64,000 nucleotides of DNA from Phialophora verrucosa (taxonomy: Eukaryota; Ascomycota; Eurotiomycetes; Chaetothyriales; Herpotrichiellaceae), in the NCBI GenBank assembly GCA_002099365.1, contig MSED01000009.1, positions 124,001-188,000 of the forward strand. Reading direction: 5' to 3'. Every line of letters starts with the position of its first letter. Position 1 is the stretch's first letter. Positions 19,084-28,763 of the stretch are shown in pieces. The notes beneath the pieces were generated by a model, which searched no databases, was not told the origin of the DNA, and saw only the letters and a program-made list of their open reading frames with translations. Position numbers and translations under genes: made by a program.

Positions 19084-20211
19084 GGTAGGCAGGATTCTAG
19101 TGTGACAAAATCGCCGCCGCTTGAAAGAGAATTTATTGCGATATCGGAGGGGTCCAGGTGTGATCCGGGTGAGGGACAGGTGAGTGCGGTTGTGGTTGAA
19201 GTTCTCGTGGGCGGGGTATTCCGAGTCAAGACAACATGTCTACCATATTGGCAAGTCAATAGAAAGGGATACCGCGTTACGCGGTAGAGATCTAACTCAC
19301 GTTCTCGGATCTGGTGGGGGGTTTAAGAAAGATTTCGCAACACGCTCTGAGTCAATCGCGATGAGGGGAATTTTTATGGTGGGGCCGGGTGCGTGAGGAA
19401 ACGAAAACTAGCTTCCGAGCAGCAAACGAGGTCGGCGGTCGCCTAAAGGCCTTTTTGCAAAGGTCATGGCGATGGGCATTGAGGTAGTGGCTCGGCAGAT
19501 GCGCACATTGCCATAGGCCGGCAGGAAGAAGTTATAATAGTTTGACAGGACAATGCGAGAGACTGAGTAGCATTAAGCTCGCTATGAAGCTATCTCAAAG
19601 AGTGGACGAGACATCCCCAGGATCTGAAGCTGAGAAGCAGAGATTGCCGATGGATGCTCACAAACTGGAATCAAGCACTAAACTGGCCACGAGTCAATCC
19701 AATGTTCATGACGCCACAGCGGAAGATCCCTTGCAGTATCAAGAACAGGAGACAGTCAGAACCGGCCGTTTCGCCTTCGCCAACAAGTCATAAGTCAGAC
19801 GACGGCACCAGACCTCTCGACGCCGCTGTTACACAGCCTTCGAGTGCCACGCGCCGCTCGTCAGCAAGAAAAAAGAAATCGTAGCGATGTTGGTTGCGAA
19901 GGATCCAGAGTCGACTATCCTTTCGAGAGGACCCGTCAACCTCCAGTTGATCGCAGTGGCAAAACCAACAACGCATGAACGTCGAAAAAGGGCGACGTGG
20001 CGGTTGGGTGAGCAGCCCTGCTGGCTTCAGCTCAAATGATCCTCAACCCCAAGCGTCATGCTGCTGTGTCGGCAACTACCAACAAGGTAGTCACAGCTTC
20101 GATCGTAGTCCGCTTGCAACTGCAAGAAACCAAATTCGTTAGAGATAATAAAACCACTGCCATACTCCATCAATGGTAACCGTGGGTCCGGCCCGCATCA
20201 CAAGCACCCAA
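19084..20211. other. 1.1-kb gap: promoter of adenylosuccinate synthetase
   Basis: Holds the upstream region of ADE12 (minus) and the 3' flank of the bZIP gene (minus). TGAGTCA occurs at 19348-19354. A short plus frame beginning with ATG at 19583 and ending at 19793 is hydrophilic and unrecognised, and I do not call it a gene. Confidence 0.5.
19348..19354. promoter_or_regulatory. candidate GCN4/CPC1 binding site upstream of ADE12
   Basis: The heptamer TGAGTCA (TGACTCA on the other strand) is the half-site pair recognised by GCN4-family bZIP proteins. It lies about 265 bases upstream of the adenylosuccinate synthetase ATG. Roughly eight copies are expected by chance in 64 kb, so position is the only support. 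Confidence 0.3.
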
Positions 20212-20952
20212 TTACATATCCACGTCAGGATCACCTCCGAGACGGTAGACGATGGCTCGAAGGCGTTGGATCTCATTCTCAGCTTGTTCGGCATACTCCT
20301 GCTTCCGCTGACGTGACTTTCGGGCCGCCGCAGTATTCTTCTTCCTCTTGGCGGTCTCCTTGTCGTCATCGCTGTCGACCTGGATCTCCGGCAACTGCTT
20401 GCGCGGCCTTGCTGGCTTGGAAACTCCGCAAGCGTCCGATCGCTTGCGGTTGTGATACGGTTGAGACGGGGGTCGGCCGGGGGAAGACTTCTGGCGTTCC
20501 ATACCAGTAGACTTCTGGCGCTCCATGCTCGACTGTGCCGGGCGAGAGTTGACGCTGGCGAAGCTGCTTGGCTTAGTAAGACACTCTTGTCCCAAGGGCT
20601 GGTTGGTGAATTGGTCCAAGTTGTTTTGAGGAAACAGAGGCGCCATGGCATCGAGCTCAGTGAAGTTCAGCTGAGCATCAAGGAGTCCGTCTTCCAGCGG
20701 AGAGGTATTGAGCCCGCTACTAGCCATGGCAGGAGATTCCAGGAAGCTGGAACCCGGTGTGCTCAGGTTAGGGAAGACGGTAGATGCTGGGGCCGACATG
20801 ATGGACTCATCCACGAACAGGTCGGAAGGAGAAATGGTGCCATCGTTGACTCCCGTGAAGTGGGACTGAGGCGCATCAAAGTCAAGGAGTTCGTACCCGG
20901 AGGCGCTGAAGTCGCCTCCGGGAAGATACATGCTGTCAAAAGCGGTAGACAT
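20212..20952 (-). CDS. cpcA: bZIP transcription factor, GCN4/CPC1 type (general amino-acid control)
   Basis: A 246-residue protein starting at the only ATG of its frame (20952). The N-terminal two thirds are an acidic, aromatic activation region (GYELLDFDAPQSHFTG, ISPSDLFVDES, LSTPGSSFLESPAM, LNFTELDAMAPLF), as in CpcA/CPC1. A proline/basic linker with KPARPRKQLPEIQVDSDD follows. The C-terminus is the bZIP: basic region KRKKNTAAARKSRQRKQEY, then a short leucine zipper to QRLRAIVYRLGGD. It should bind TGACTCA sites as a dimer and activate amino-acid and purine biosynthesis genes on starvation. Two upstream ORFs in the leader match the translational control known for this family. A 51-base candidate intron (21008-20958) sits just before the ATG. 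The frame stays open upstream to 21852 without an ATG; see findings. Confidence 0.9.
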   Translation of the reverse strand: MSTAFDSMYLPGGDFSASGYELLDFDAPQSHFTGVNDGTISPSDLFVDESIMSAPASTVFPNLSTPGSSFLESPAMASSGLNTSPLEDGLLDAQLNFTELDAMAPLFPQNNLDQFTNQPLGQECLTKPSSFASVNSRPAQSSMERQKSTGMERQKSSPGRPPSQPYHNRKRSDACGVSKPARPRKQLPEIQVDSDDDKETAKRKKNTAAARKSRQRKQEYAEQAENEIQRLRAIVYRLGGDPDVDM

Positions 20953-20957
20953 GGTGC

Positions 20958-21008
20958 CTGGAGGGGTCAGTTGTATGGACTTGAGAGACTGGCGACAACT
21001 ATAGCTAC
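20958..21008 (-). other. candidate leader intron of the bZIP gene
   Basis: On the minus strand the segment starts GTAGCT, contains CAACTGAC as a good branch site, and ends CCTCCAG five bases before the main ATG. It is 51 bases (17 codons), so splicing would not change the frame of any upstream extension. Confidence 0.45.
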
Positions 21009-21259
21009 CTTGTGGATTCGGAACCGACAAGGTTCTACGTGGAACAGTGGTTGTGTGGTTGAAAGCGGGCACGGGCGGTAAACCTTGCAAACGAGCAAGC
21101 TGGCGCCAATGATTTTCTCGAAGTAACTGGTTATGCAATGCTGGACTTGTGGTAGACTGTGGTGACGAGTAGATATGTCCTGAAGATGGAGACAAGGTAG
21201 ACTGTACTGGCGATACTCCGCTGTTGATGGAGAGGTGCCGAGTGTGGGCTAGTCTACGA

Positions 21260-21415
21260 TTAGGGGCTGTACTCGATATCGCCTGCGCACGCGAGGGAGG
21301 AGCGGTCCTGAGAGGAGTCTCCGGGGCGGCGAAGAGCTGGAAGTCCTGGTCGAAGGAGTGTTGCTGTTGGTTCTGCGACGATGCAGTCGATGAGCTTGGG
21401 GTTGAAGAAAGCCAT
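21260..21415 (-). promoter_or_regulatory. upstream ORF 2 of the bZIP gene (51 codons)
   Basis: An ATG at 21415 opens a 51-codon frame (begins MAFFNPKLIDC) ending with TAA at 21260, about 310 bases before the main ATG and out of frame with it. CPC1/CpcA genes of Neurospora and Aspergillus are known to have a second, longer uORF in the leader that blocks initiation at the main ORF under amino-acid sufficiency. It is one of only two ATGs between 21850 and the main start. Confidence 0.75.
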
Positions 21416-21634
21416 GTTTGCTGATGATCCGTGGTGAAAGGTGGAAAATCCAACGCTTGAATGGTTGCGGTTGGAGGTGAAAGCCCGAGACGCGTGGAGC
21501 GAGGAGCTGACTGTTCACGAGAGTCCCGAAGGAAACTTGTGAGCGAAGAGTTGAGTGGGGAGCTGGGTTGGGTGACTGGAATCGTAGATGATCCTATCTT
21601 GCCTGAGCGAGATAAGAAGAGAAGGTGAAGAGAT

Positions 21635-21646
21635 TCAGAACTCCAT
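21635..21646 (-). promoter_or_regulatory. upstream ORF 1 of the bZIP gene (3 codons)
   Basis: A three-codon frame, Met-Glu-Phe-stop, at 21646-21635, some 220 bases upstream of uORF2. A very short first uORF that permits re-initiation, followed by a longer inhibitory uORF, is the established layout of fungal GCN4/CPC1 leaders. Confidence 0.7.
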
Positions 21647-21960
21647 GACTTGAAGTTCTCTGATTTGCTTGTATGTGCTATCGTGTGCGGGGTGGGAAGA
21701 GAGGAAGAAGAGTGCAGGTGAGACGCTGGAAATCGAGGAGTTAAGAAGGCGGCCTGGGAGGCGCTTGGCACCGTGAAGGCCACCAGAGGTAAGCACGGGC
21801 AGGCCCACTGTGCCGACTGTTCACGCGAGAAGGCTTCCAGGCAGCAAATCACAGCCCCTAGTCACTTGCGACCTTTGCATCGTAGTCTGCCCAGATCCCT
21901 GTCAGCCTATGCCATTTTCAGGCTTGGTTAATTTCTACATACTTTTGGTTTCAACAATTG

Positions 21961-21967
21961 TGACTCA
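21961..21967. promoter_or_regulatory. candidate autoregulatory GCN4/CPC1 site
   Basis: TGACTCA about 315 bases upstream of uORF1. CPC1-type genes are known to activate their own transcription through such sites. By chance about eight copies are expected per 64 kb, so this is suggestive only. Confidence 0.35.
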
Positions 21968-23986
21968 TTATTGCGCTCGAAGGAGCAATTCTGTGGCAGC
22001 GATGCATACCCCCAAGGCCTGTGTCCTCAGCACAGCGAATGTAGTTAAGTTATGCTTGGAGGCATGTAGATGAACCATGATATCTTTTGCGGCCGAGCAA
22101 GAGATGCCCTCAGTGCCCAAAATCGAGTCCAAGCAGCCCCTCCGTGCTCACGGGTTGGGGCGCATGTTTTCACTTTCGGAAGTCACAAGGCAGAATGATA
22201 CATCGCGCGATTCGTGTTTTAAACTCTATCCGCAGGGGAACGTTTTCTCTGTCAGACCCATGTCGACTGCGGAATCAGGTATCGTGTGGCCATGAAACAT
22301 ATCCTCTACATACATGCATTGACCAGCGGTGCCGCGCCTAACCTCCTAATGCACAATTACGATAGCTTCCTCAAGAATCGAGCGATGAACCACTGTGGCC
22401 TTTCACAAAAGTGCATGTACAGAAGGAATGGAGGCAGCTCTGATTGGAGTGTCCGGGCAAGCCTCTACCAACCAGCGCTCGTTGCATGATGTTCCGCCTT
22501 GCAACTTAACCAAAGGTCCTGGCTGGCGCTTCTGCGCCCTGCAACATGGCTCCACCGCTAACTGACAAAGGCCCAACTTGGATGGTGGGAAGCATGCTAG
22601 TTCCCTCCACTGAACAATTCGATTCCATCCGTCGCTGCGTCTTGCTGAGCCTCAGGCCAGGTAAATGAAAGGTACGAATATTCCTACGATGATTTGCTCT
22701 TCCTTAGTTGGCTTGAAACCCGATTTGCATGTACATAGCAATCCAAAGCGTTCATGGCTTGCACAGAGGAAATTGATCTGATCTCAATGCATTTGTGAGT
22801 CATAACCTCCTGCAGCTAACACGACCCTGCAGGTCGTTTCGAGGAAGTGCATCTCACGCGGATCCTCAGGCTTTCAGGCCGTTGCTGCCCCTGAGGAGAG
22901 CCGCACCAGCCCCAAGACCCGACCCCAAGGCGGACGGCTCTCCGACAGATTCATCCGAGCATAGCATTGAAGTGTCCTCGTGGCGCACGCAAATGGACCC
23001 GGTTTCTTCCTGATATGGGCCTTGTTGCGATTCGATACGAGCAGTTAGTTACATTGCACATCTGTGGACTACCAGTATGACAAGGAGGTGTTGTCAGACA
23101 AGGCTGAGATTCATAGTATCCCGATATGATCTGCCAACATGTTCGCAAATCCCGCGTGTCTGACGGGCATTAGGCTTCCCCGTGGAGAACCTGCTCCAAC
23201 CGCTTTCCGAGTCTCGGGCCGCCGACTTCTTGTCCATCTTGGATACTTGCATGCACTGTAACCGCGTAAATGAGACCAAGATGTCCCATTCGTTCTCACA
23301 CTACCTCGTACGCATTTGCGCGCTTTTATTATCCTATCATGTACTCTATAGGTAATTTGGCTTCTTACACGGGGGGACTAGTCGACACCGGTTCCGTACT
23401 GTAGGCACGTCACTGCGCATTGCAATGGGGTTTTGTGCTGATATCTCTCAATCGCATGGGAGGCATTATGGTCGCTTCTGCTCCGGCGTCCGTGTTCGAT
23501 CGCCAGGTGCGGGAAACGGAGGAGGTCATGCGCCTCAGTTCGCCTCGATTCGCACATGTCAATAATTCACTGGTGGAGAATGGTCAGCTGAAGGGATGCA
23601 GTGAAAATACGCACCGGTCGTGGGAGGAAAACTGGGCAACTTCTCAGCCCTATACACTCTTGTGCATGGGACAGCGTGTTCATGTACGGTATCTTCGTGT
23701 TGCGATTTCTAGAATTTCTGGCAGTGCGTTGGTCCTGCATCAACGCGCCGAGGCCCTCTGGCAGCGTCCCACCGCATCACCACAGGCTTGTCTAGAGTGG
23801 GTCATTGTGCCTCTCGGAGAGTCTTCTCATGGCTATTCACGTACTCGTACTCGTATTTCACAGCAATCAGGAGAAACACGCGACGATCCCCATACAAAAG
23901 TGAACCCCGAGAATTATTCGTGATCACACGCTCTGACTAGTTGAAAGGGAGCTCTACCAGTCTGGATATCTCTAGCTCGACTTCGA
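21968..23986. other. 2-kb gap, no recognised gene
   Basis: Far upstream region of the bZIP gene and 3' flank of the C2H2 gene, both on the minus strand. An ATG-initiated 72-codon plus frame at 22077-22295 and the 167-codon plus frame at 23420-23923 (first codon TTG) are unrecognised and look like chance frames. A TGAGTCA heptamer occurs at 22796-22802. Confidence 0.5.
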
Positions 23987-25372
23987 TCAAGCTGTCGAAG
24001 TAGTACTGAGCGCCTGGACGACCTTGAGCATTTCCCATGGATTCTGCTCGCTCTTTGGATCTGGCGGCTCACCAGTGATCATCTCCAGCGCTTGCCCAAC
24101 CTCGGCGCGCAATAGTGCCTCCAAGATCTCCTCTGAGCGCTCCCATTCCATCCTCCGGTTTTCGTCAGCGCCTTTCTCGTCGCCCAATCCTCTCCTGATC
24201 GGATGGCCTCTTGCATCTTCTGTCGTTGATCGTAGCTCTTCGAGCTCTCTTTGCAATTCTTCCATTTCTTGCTCGGCCCAGTGGATCTGTCTGCGCAGGA
24301 GTCGGAACCACTGGGACGGAGGAAGATTCCGCTCACTCTCATCCATATCCTCCCATATGTCGTGCGGGTAGTAGTCTAGGGGAAGAGGAAGAGTCAATGG
24401 GACACTGTCAGCGTCGACGGCATCAACTAGATCGTCAGAATCATTGTCATCGGCCATTCTCACGTCGTCTAGGTTGATTCCTGCGAGGGAAAGAGTGTAC
24501 CGAGTTGGTAGGGCGGGTAAATCTCCAATCAGAGAAGCTTTCTTGTCGCCATTGGTCTTGCCGCCGATTGTCAACTTCAATCGCTTTGGAGGCATGACAG
24601 AGGCTCCTCCGTTTGAGATGCCTCCTGTATGACCTCTAGGCACAGGGTCACTCGGACGCAGAGCCTCCGTTTCGTGTACGGTGCGCATATGCTTGGCTAG
24701 CGCGTCAGACCTGGTGAAACTCCGGTCACATTCTGGCAATTGACACATGAACGGCTTCTCCTTAGTATGGCTTCTCATATGAGCCTTCAAGGCGTATGCG
24801 CTAGTATGAGGTTGACCCTTCCTCACACAGCCTTCCCATTCACAGTAGTACTTCTTTTGGCGCGGTACGATATGGATATCGTTGATATGCGCTACCAGGT
24901 TGTCCATATTGCCCTGTTCCTGATCCACACAGCCCTCCCACAGACATTTGGTCACTTGAATGTAGTCCGCCGAGTCGGGGTTCTCGGGATTGGCCTGCGC
25001 CGCGGCGTACGCGGTTGAGAGAGGATGTGTAGGGCCAAGATTCGCGAATGACGGCGACGTGGGGACAGAACCCGAGGTATCACTTGAGATCGAGCCTGTA
25101 GGAGATCGGGGAGGAATGATGGTCGAGGCTGATTGAGGTGTGGCATGATCGTAGCTTGATGGGCCCGTCTTTCGGCGTTTGGTGGGAGGCATGTCGACTG
25201 GCGCTGTAGCGCTCATGGCAGATGTTGTCTCATCATCTGAAGCAGAGACAGTAGAATCCCTTGAGCCAGAGCGGTGTCTGTTGCCAAACTTGACTTCGTC
25301 AGGGAATTCATCAGAGTCGATGTCTGACAAGGGTGACCCGGATGCTGGAGTCTCTGGAGGATCTTCGTCCAT
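23987..25372 (-). CDS. C2H2 zinc-finger protein (GLI/Krüppel-type, possibly Iec1-like INO80 subunit)
   Basis: A single-exon 461-residue nuclear protein. I start at MDEDPPETPASG (25372), because the 53 extra residues upstream are hydrophobic and unlike the rest. Residues 1-110 are acidic/Ser-rich with a nuclear-localisation-like PPTKRRKTG. Three fingers follow: CLWEGCVDQ...HINDIH, CEWEGCVRKG...HMRSH and CQLPECDRSFTRSDALAKH, with the linker HTKEKPFMC. The C-terminal half has a conserved-looking block (LPLDYYPHDIWEDMDE) and a coiled coil (EQEMEELQRELEELRSTTED). The WEGC-type fingers plus the C-terminal helix resemble fission-yeast Iec1, a YY1-like INO80 component; that assignment is inference. 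It could equally be an ordinary sequence-specific factor. Confidence 0.8.
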   Translation of the reverse strand: MDEDPPETPASGSPLSDIDSDEFPDEVKFGNRHRSGSRDSTVSASDDETTSAMSATAPVDMPPTKRRKTGPSSYDHATPQSASTIIPPRSPTGSISSDTSGSVPTSPSFANLGPTHPLSTAYAAAQANPENPDSADYIQVTKCLWEGCVDQEQGNMDNLVAHINDIHIVPRQKKYYCEWEGCVRKGQPHTSAYALKAHMRSHTKEKPFMCQLPECDRSFTRSDALAKHMRTVHETEALRPSDPVPRGHTGGISNGGASVMPPKRLKLTIGGKTNGDKKASLIGDLPALPTRYTLSLAGINLDDVRMADDNDSDDLVDAVDADSVPLTLPLPLDYYPHDIWEDMDESERNLPPSQWFRLLRRQIHWAEQEMEELQRELEELRSTTEDARGHPIRRGLGDEKGADENRRMEWERSEEILEALLRAEVGQALEMITGEPPDPKSEQNPWEMLKVVQALSTTSTA

Positions 25373-26044
25373 CTTTATGAGGAAGATCAGATAAAATGTG
25401 GGTTGCCGGGGCAGAGACACTCTGGACAGTGAAGTGAAGGACAATATAGCTATAGTCAAAGGCTTTCTACAGGCAAGGGAACAGTGAGCCAATTCGCAGA
25501 GAACTGTAAGGTTGATGGGAGCGAGCGCCACGCGCAGAGGGAACGCCTCGGCCGACTTGCCTCGTTACTGTATCCTACGCGCTGGATGAATTCGCCGTGT
25601 ACTTGTTTGTGCCCAACTCTCTTCCCCCGATACCTTTTGTATAGTCTGCCAGACCACTTCCATGTGCCTTTATGGGTGCGTATCACTAAGACGTCCGATT
25701 ACAAATCCTCGGTCTTTAAATGGTCGTTGCAGCTCTGAAACGAACTTTGACAGTCAGTGATTAAATTGTATTGGATTCATCTGCTTGGGCTTGTTCTATC
25801 TTCGGACATCCAGGTGAGACTGCTTTCATAGTTTCGAGCCTAGAGCGCAAGCTTCCTCTCGGGTTCCAAAGTAATGTTTTTCAGCTTCTGTCGTCTGGTG
25901 TAATCAATCCCATTGAGGTCTGTAAGCGCATGCTAGCAGGAATGCGCTGCGGGAGTACATCATCAGAGGCAGCATTCGGGAAATAGCAGCACTGGGCAAA
26001 TGCTTAGTTGACTGGCCCTTTTCGATCTAGTTTCTCGACCACGA
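25373..26044. other. divergent promoter region
   Basis: Between the 5' end of the C2H2 gene (minus) and the ATG of the FAD monooxygenase (plus). No conserved site recognised. Confidence 0.5.
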
Positions 26045-27364
26045 ATGGCTTCTATCGAGATCATCATTGTTGGGGCCGGAATTGCGGGTTTGGCAACGGC
26101 CATCAGTATATCTCAGAAAACGAAGCACGGAATCCTCATCCTCGAAAGCAGCCCCGTTCTGACCGAAGCTGGAGCGGGGGTCCAAATCAATGCAAGTGCT
26201 TCGCGTCTGCTCAGCAACTGGGGTCTGAGAGAACACTTTGAGGAGGTGGCCACCCGTCCAGACTTTCTTGAGATCAGACGGTACGACGACTTCAGTCTGC
26301 TAGGTTTGATCCCTTCCAACGTGAACGGTTATTCGGAGCGAGTGAGAGGATCTCCACATTGGCTTGTCCACCGAGTCGATTATCAGAAGATTCTTGCTGA
26401 TGCTGCCATTGCGAACGGTGTCAAGATTCAGTTCGGACAAAAGGTTGTAGACATTGACGTTGAAAATGTCACTATCATCCTGGAAAATGGGAGCACCCTC
26501 AAGGCTGACCTGATCATTGGTGCCGATGGCATCCACTCAAGGGTGAGACGATCGATCCCCGCGCTGTCAGAAATCGTCCCAAGGAGCACAGACAACTTTT
26601 GTTACCGAGCGTTGATCCCACGTGAAACGATGATGCGAAATTCTACGACCCGCAGCTTGGTTGACAATAGGAATCAGCAGGCGTGGGCTGGTCAGGACAC
26701 CCATATCATTGCATACCCGATAGGTAGTGGCAAGCTCTACAATCTGGTGATGATGGTTCCCAATCAGGGAGAAGCACCTGTGGGAAAGTACAACGAGCCC
26801 GGGGATGCCACTGAAATGCGAAAAGTATTCAAAGATTACAATGATACAATCAAGGCAGTATTGGACGCTGTGGACAGCTGTGCGAAGTGGATAATCGCCG
26901 AATTACCGCCACTACCGACGTGGTCAAGTGGAAACGGCCGGGTTGTCCTTGTGGGAGATGCCTGCCATGCCATGACACCGCATGCTGCATCTGGTGCGAC
27001 GGCGTCACTGGAAGATGCCGAAGTCCTGGGCCTATGCCTCGCCACTTGCCAGAGTATCGAAGACCTCCCTAAAGCAGCGGCGGACTTCGAACACCTTCGC
27101 AAACCTCGTTGTGAACGAATTCAAGAAATCTCCCGCGAAAATGGAACGACATTCTCGCTGCCAGACGGACCGACACAGCGTGCAAGAGATAAAGCATGGC
27201 TGGGGCACAGGATTGCCTTAGAGAAACAGTTGGCGGAAGATGCACCTCTACTGGTTCCAGATGAAGATATGACCAAACAATATCCGCATCCCTCAGTCGT
27301 GCAATGGCTCGTTGGACACAATATCACGGAAGAAGCACAGACATATCTTAGATCCCAGTCTTAA
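26045..27364 (+). CDS. FAD-dependent monooxygenase, salicylate hydroxylase-like
   Basis: A single-exon 439-residue group A flavoprotein aromatic hydroxylase. The FAD Rossmann motif IVGAGIAGLATAISIS is at residues ~7-22. The DG motif LIIGADGIHSRVRR lies at ~157-170, and the GD motif VVLVGDACHAMTPHAASGA at ~300-318. ESSPVLTEAGAGVQI is the familiar segment after the first strand. Such enzymes use NAD(P)H and O2 to hydroxylate, or decarboxylate and hydroxylate, aromatic acids; relatives also occur in secondary metabolism. No catechol dioxygenase is near, so the substrate is open. It is close to the family's usual ~420-440 residues, with no N-terminal signal or membrane segment. Confidence 0.88.
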   Translation: MASIEIIIVGAGIAGLATAISISQKTKHGILILESSPVLTEAGAGVQINASASRLLSNWGLREHFEEVATRPDFLEIRRYDDFSLLGLIPSNVNGYSERVRGSPHWLVHRVDYQKILADAAIANGVKIQFGQKVVDIDVENVTIILENGSTLKADLIIGADGIHSRVRRSIPALSEIVPRSTDNFCYRALIPRETMMRNSTTRSLVDNRNQQAWAGQDTHIIAYPIGSGKLYNLVMMVPNQGEAPVGKYNEPGDATEMRKVFKDYNDTIKAVLDAVDSCAKWIIAELPPLPTWSSGNGRVVLVGDACHAMTPHAASGATASLEDAEVLGLCLATCQSIEDLPKAAADFEHLRKPRCERIQEISRENGTTFSLPDGPTQRARDKAWLGHRIALEKQLAEDAPLLVPDEDMTKQYPHPSVVQWLVGHNITEEAQTYLRSQS

Positions 27365-27932
27365 CATTCGAACATGGTCCGCGGGAGCAGGTGTCAAGGC
27401 AAGATTCCCTGGGCTAGGGTAAGATCGACCCGACGACTGGAGTGAAAGCCTTCCCGGCTTCCTCTCCCAGAATCCTACCACGGCGCACGCCCCAATCAAC
27501 GAGCATTTACAGCGCGTCGGCATAGAACACAGCGTTTATAAAGTTTGATCACCTGTCCGGCGATGGGAGCGTGAAGGCCCGGAGTCTCTGCGGTCTTCTG
27601 AGCTGCTGTGTTTCGCTCCAACGTACCCACTTTTCCCGGATGAAAGAGAATGCAACGTCAACGCCCATTGACATGTCTTCTTCGAACCCTTTCTCGCCCA
27701 TTCCCTCGAGTCATCACGAATACACAGTAGAACTTAGACAAGCGTTACAAACAGAGAAAACACAGGTGTGAGTATAAAGCAGACAACACCACCAACATTC
27801 TCAGCAAGGTTCCTTTTTCAAGAACAGCAAAACCATATTAATTAATGCATAAAGCATAAAACATAAAAGAGAACAAAGAACAAGATCATCCCGATACCGA
27901 TATCTCTTGATTCCAGCCTCGCGGCCTTCAAC
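27365..27932. other. intergenic; AT-rich leader
   Basis: 3' flank of the monooxygenase and upstream region of the tRNA-editing gene. The stretch 27836-27885 is AT rich with repeated CATAAA units (AATGCATAAAGCATAAAACA). No gene supported. Confidence 0.5.
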
Positions 27933-28763
27933 ATGTCGACGGCCCTTACTCGCACAGTCCTGGCCTACCAAACAAACGCAAAACTATACACGCTCTCGAC
28001 GGTCGTCCAAGCAACCACACCGTTCGCCCAACTAGCAGAAGCGAACCAACAAGTATTCAAAACCGCGGGCGCCACGGACCTGGACTCGGTCGTTGTGACG
28101 CAAGACACCATCTTCCACCCGCAAGGAGGCGGCCAACCGTCCGACGTGGGCGTCATCACTTCACCATCCAGCGGCGCGAGCTTCACCGTGTCGGCAGTGC
28201 GGCATGACGCCGTGAACGACGGCGCGGTGCTGCATCTCGGCCGCTTCGCCGCGTCTTCCGAGCCGTTCAACCCCGGCGACACGGTCGTGCAGTCCATCGA
28301 CGTGGACAAACGCACGCTGCACTCGCGGCTGCACACGGCGGGCCACGTCCTCGGCGCGGCGGTGCGGCATCTCCTCGAGCGCGAAATCCCGGGCTTCGAC
28401 GAGCTCAAGGCCTCGCATTTCCCCGACAGCGCGGCCTGCGAGTTCCAGGGCCTCATCGACGGGAAGTGGAAGGAGCCGATCCAGAACAAGGTCGCCGAGT
28501 ATGTCGAGCGGGGGATGCCCGTGGAGATCGAGTTCTGGGACGAAGACGATTTCCGGCGCGAGGGCCTCGAGAGGCTGATCCCCCAGGATAGGGCCCTGGA
28601 TGCGTCGCGGGGGGAGAAGTATCGGGTCGTCAAGATCGTGGGCGCCGAGGTATATCCTTGTGGGGGCACGCATGTTGACACGACGGATCAGTGCGGCAAG
28701 GTTGGCGTCCGGAAGATCAGTCGCCAGAAGGGCACGAGCCGGGTCAGTTATAATGTGGGTTGA
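27933..28763 (+). CDS. stand-alone alanyl-tRNA editing protein (AlaX-like)
   Basis: A 276-residue single-exon protein matching the editing half of alanyl-tRNA synthetase without the aminoacylation domain. The N-terminal beta-barrel includes FHPQGGGQPSDVG at about residues 62-74. The editing core has zinc ligands HTAGHVLG (~134-141) and YPCGGTHVDTTDQCG (~244-258). These HxxxH and CxxxH pairs define AlaX trans-editing factors that hydrolyse Ser- or Gly-mischarged tRNA-Ala in the cytosol. The ATG at 27933 is the first in frame. The protein is complete, ending shortly after the second zinc motif. Local GC content is higher than in the flanks (runs of GC-ending codons at 28150-28650), consistent with strong codon preference or a different history. 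Confidence 0.9.
   Translation: MSTALTRTVLAYQTNAKLYTLSTVVQATTPFAQLAEANQQVFKTAGATDLDSVVVTQDTIFHPQGGGQPSDVGVITSPSSGASFTVSAVRHDAVNDGAVLHLGRFAASSEPFNPGDTVVQSIDVDKRTLHSRLHTAGHVLGAAVRHLLEREIPGFDELKASHFPDSAACEFQGLIDGKWKEPIQNKVAEYVERGMPVEIEFWDEDDFRREGLERLIPQDRALDASRGEKYRVVKIVGAEVYPCGGTHVDTTDQCGKVGVRKISRQKGTSRVSYNVG

Noticed and set aside
20212..21852. A 546-residue bZIP protein starting at 21852.
   Set aside because: The first codon is GTG and the only ATG is at 20952. The leader shows the family's uORFs, so the short form is the annotated CDS and the extension is kept as a finding.
23420..23923. 167-codon plus frame.
   Set aside because: The first codon is TTG, the internal ATGs are in poor context and the sequence resembles no protein family.
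25373..25531. 53-residue N-terminal extension of the C2H2 protein.
   Set aside because: Hydrophobic and unlike the acidic, disordered N-terminus expected; MDEDPP at 25372 is a better start.
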